Shown here one piece after another: positions 62,947-64,000 of a DNA stretch of 64,000 bases. How positions within the stretch are numbered: the first letter of the stretch is position 1; every line of letters starts with the position of its first letter. The position numbers were made by a program, and so were the translations under genes. This DNA comes from Microbaculum marinisediminis (GTDB lineage: Bacteria > Pseudomonadota > Alphaproteobacteria > Rhizobiales > Tepidamorphaceae), in contig NZ_JALIDZ010000015.1 in the NCBI RefSeq assembly GCF_025397915.1, forward strand, positions 1-64,000, read 5' to 3'. Under the pieces are notes generated by a model. It was not told where the DNA came from, did not search any database, and worked only from the letters and a program-made list of their open reading frames with translations.

Positions 62947-64000
62947 ATGAAGGCCAGGCTCGCTTTGGCTGGTTTTGCCGTGGCTCTTGCCGCGATTTCG
63001 AGTGGTTCGTCTCATGCCCAGCAGGCGCCGGTCGTCGCGGCGGCCGGCGCCGCGACCGGCGACCGTCCGGGCTTCGGCGCGATGATCCCGGGCGCCCAGC
63101 CGGCGCGGCCCGACGACGCCGGCATCCTGGCCCAGGCCGTCGGCGACATGGACGGGGACGGCCGGGACGAGCTGGTGGTGGGGCTTGGCCACTATCCGCC
63201 GCAGACGAACCGCAGCGAGCGGATCGTGGTGCTCTCGCCCGACGCCAACGGCGTTCTGGTCGAGCGGACGACGGCGCTGGTCTCCAAGCCCCCATCCTTC
63301 ACCCATCCGCGCGCGATCCAGATGAAGGATCTGAACCGGGACGGGCGCGCCGACGTGTTCATCGCCGGGCACGGCTACGACACGGACCCGTTCCCGGGCG
63401 AACGCAACGCGCTGTTGATGTCGAATGCGGGCGGCAAGCACACCAAGGTGACCAGGGGCTTCCCGAAGTTCAAGGACTTCACCCACGGCGCCGCGCTGGG
63501 CGACGTCAACGGCGACCGGCGCGGCGACGTCTTCGTCGGCAACGGCTTCGGCAAGTCGCCCAAGTCGCGGCCCTATATGCTGCTCGGCAAGCGCGGCAAC
63601 GCGGTCGGCGTCTCCCGCAAGCTCGCCGACGACGTGCTCGGCCCGGACACGTACTATTCGTCGGCGGCGCTGGCCGACGTCAACGGCGACGGCCGCGACG
63701 ACCTGATCCTGGGCTCCAACGGCAATGGCAATCGCGACCGGCTGCAGCGCAACGTGATCTATTTCAACACGGGCCGGAAGACGATCTTCCGGTCCGATAC
63801 GCCGGACGTCGTCCTGCCGCGCGGGCGCTACGGAGACGGCACCAACACCGTCGACATCCGTACCGCCGACATCAACGGCGACGGGTTCACCGACCTGATC
63901 ATGGCCCAGCACGGCAACGTGCCGACGTTCCACGGCTACGGCATCCAGGTCCTGATCAATCGCGGCAACGGCCAGTTCCGGGACGAGACCAAGACGCGCT
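62947..64000 (+). CDS. Secreted FG-GAP/VCBS-repeat protein, truncated by window end
   Basis: Open from the ATG at 62947 to the last base (351 codons seen, no stop). Signal peptide MKARLALAGFAVALAAISSG, cleavage near SSHA-QQAP. At least five FG-GAP/VCBS calcium-binding repeats with Asp/Asn loops: GDMDGDGRDELVVG, KDLNRDGRADVFIAG, GDVNGDRRGDVFVG, ADVNGDGRDDLILG and ADINGDGFTDLIM. Such repeats build integrin-like beta-propellers in extracellular proteins. The C-terminal part and thus the full function lie outside the window. 142 bp separate it from the stress-like gene. Confidence 0.9.
   Translation, partial: MKARLALAGFAVALAAISSGSSHAQQAPVVAAAGAATGDRPGFGAMIPGAQPARPDDAGILAQAVGDMDGDGRDELVVGLGHYPPQTNRSERIVVLSPDANGVLVERTTALVSKPPSFTHPRAIQMKDLNRDGRADVFIAGHGYDTDPFPGERNALLMSNAGGKHTKVTRGFPKFKDFTHGAALGDVNGDRRGDVFVGNGFGKSPKSRPYMLLGKRGNAVGVSRKLADDVLGPDTYYSSAALADVNGDGRDDLILGSNGNGNRDRLQRNVIYFNTGRKTIFRSDTPDVVLPRGRYGDGTNTVDIRTADINGDGFTDLIMAQHGNVPTFHGYGIQVLINRGNGQFRDETKTR

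Overview
The window is GC-rich (roughly two-thirds G+C), densely coded and free of rRNA, tRNA, CRISPR and recognisable prophage or transposase genes. Gene families, a primase without the usual zinc ligands, a cluster of GANTC (CcrM-type) sites, a C-P lyase locus and several classes of short intergenic palindromes suggest a chromosomal segment of an alphaproteobacterium, most likely Hyphomicrobiales (Rhizobiales). The genus cannot be fixed from the sequence alone.

Layout. (1) 1-15 kb is housekeeping: greA, carB, a small HTH repressor facing a tiny repressible unit, a zinc metallopeptidase, two further GreA/Rnk-type proteins, a cupin, carA, yqeY, then dnaG and rpoD. (2) 15-21 kb holds stress and accessory genes: a Tat-signal deaminase, yiaA, pspA with a divergent TetR gene and its operators, ytoQ, a methyltransferase, an NTF2-like protein, a GNAT acetyltransferase and a SIMPL protein. 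(3) 21.9-40.2 kb looks like an aromatic catabolism island. A minus-strand run (aldehyde dehydrogenase, livKHMGF-type transporter, second aldehyde dehydrogenase, metF) faces an AraC regulator. A MarR-controlled run encodes an extradiol dioxygenase and GalB/GalC/GalD-like enzymes of the oxalomesaconate pathway. (4) 41.3-54.5 kb is a C-P lyase locus: phnCDE-MN, then phnGHIJKL with a hexapeptide transferase and divergent phnF. An FAD oxidoreductase and a Stf0-type sulfotransferase sit inside it on the other strand. (5) 54.9-59.3 kb encodes a Leu/Val-type dehydrogenase and a branched-chain 2-oxo-acid dehydrogenase (E1a, E1b, E2; no E3). (6) 59.4-64 kb holds a Lon-like protease with a degenerate P-loop, a universal-stress-like partner overlapping it, and an FG-GAP/VCBS protein cut by the window end.

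Working together: regions 3 and 5 would feed methoxyaromatics and branched amino acids into central metabolism. MetF fits folate-linked O-demethylation, aldehyde dehydrogenases oxidise aromatic aldehydes, and the Gal enzymes yield pyruvate and oxaloacetate. Region 4 scavenges phosphorus from phosphonates. Points most worth checking: four CcrM/GcrA-type sites in 31 bp before dnaG; a 147-residue C-terminal extension with three 26-residue repeats on a LivF ATPase; an HTH repressor with a GCAC-N3-GTGC operator array over a promoter, small ORF and terminator; a type I extradiol enzyme joined to the GalBCD branch; and the Lon-like/stress-protein pair.
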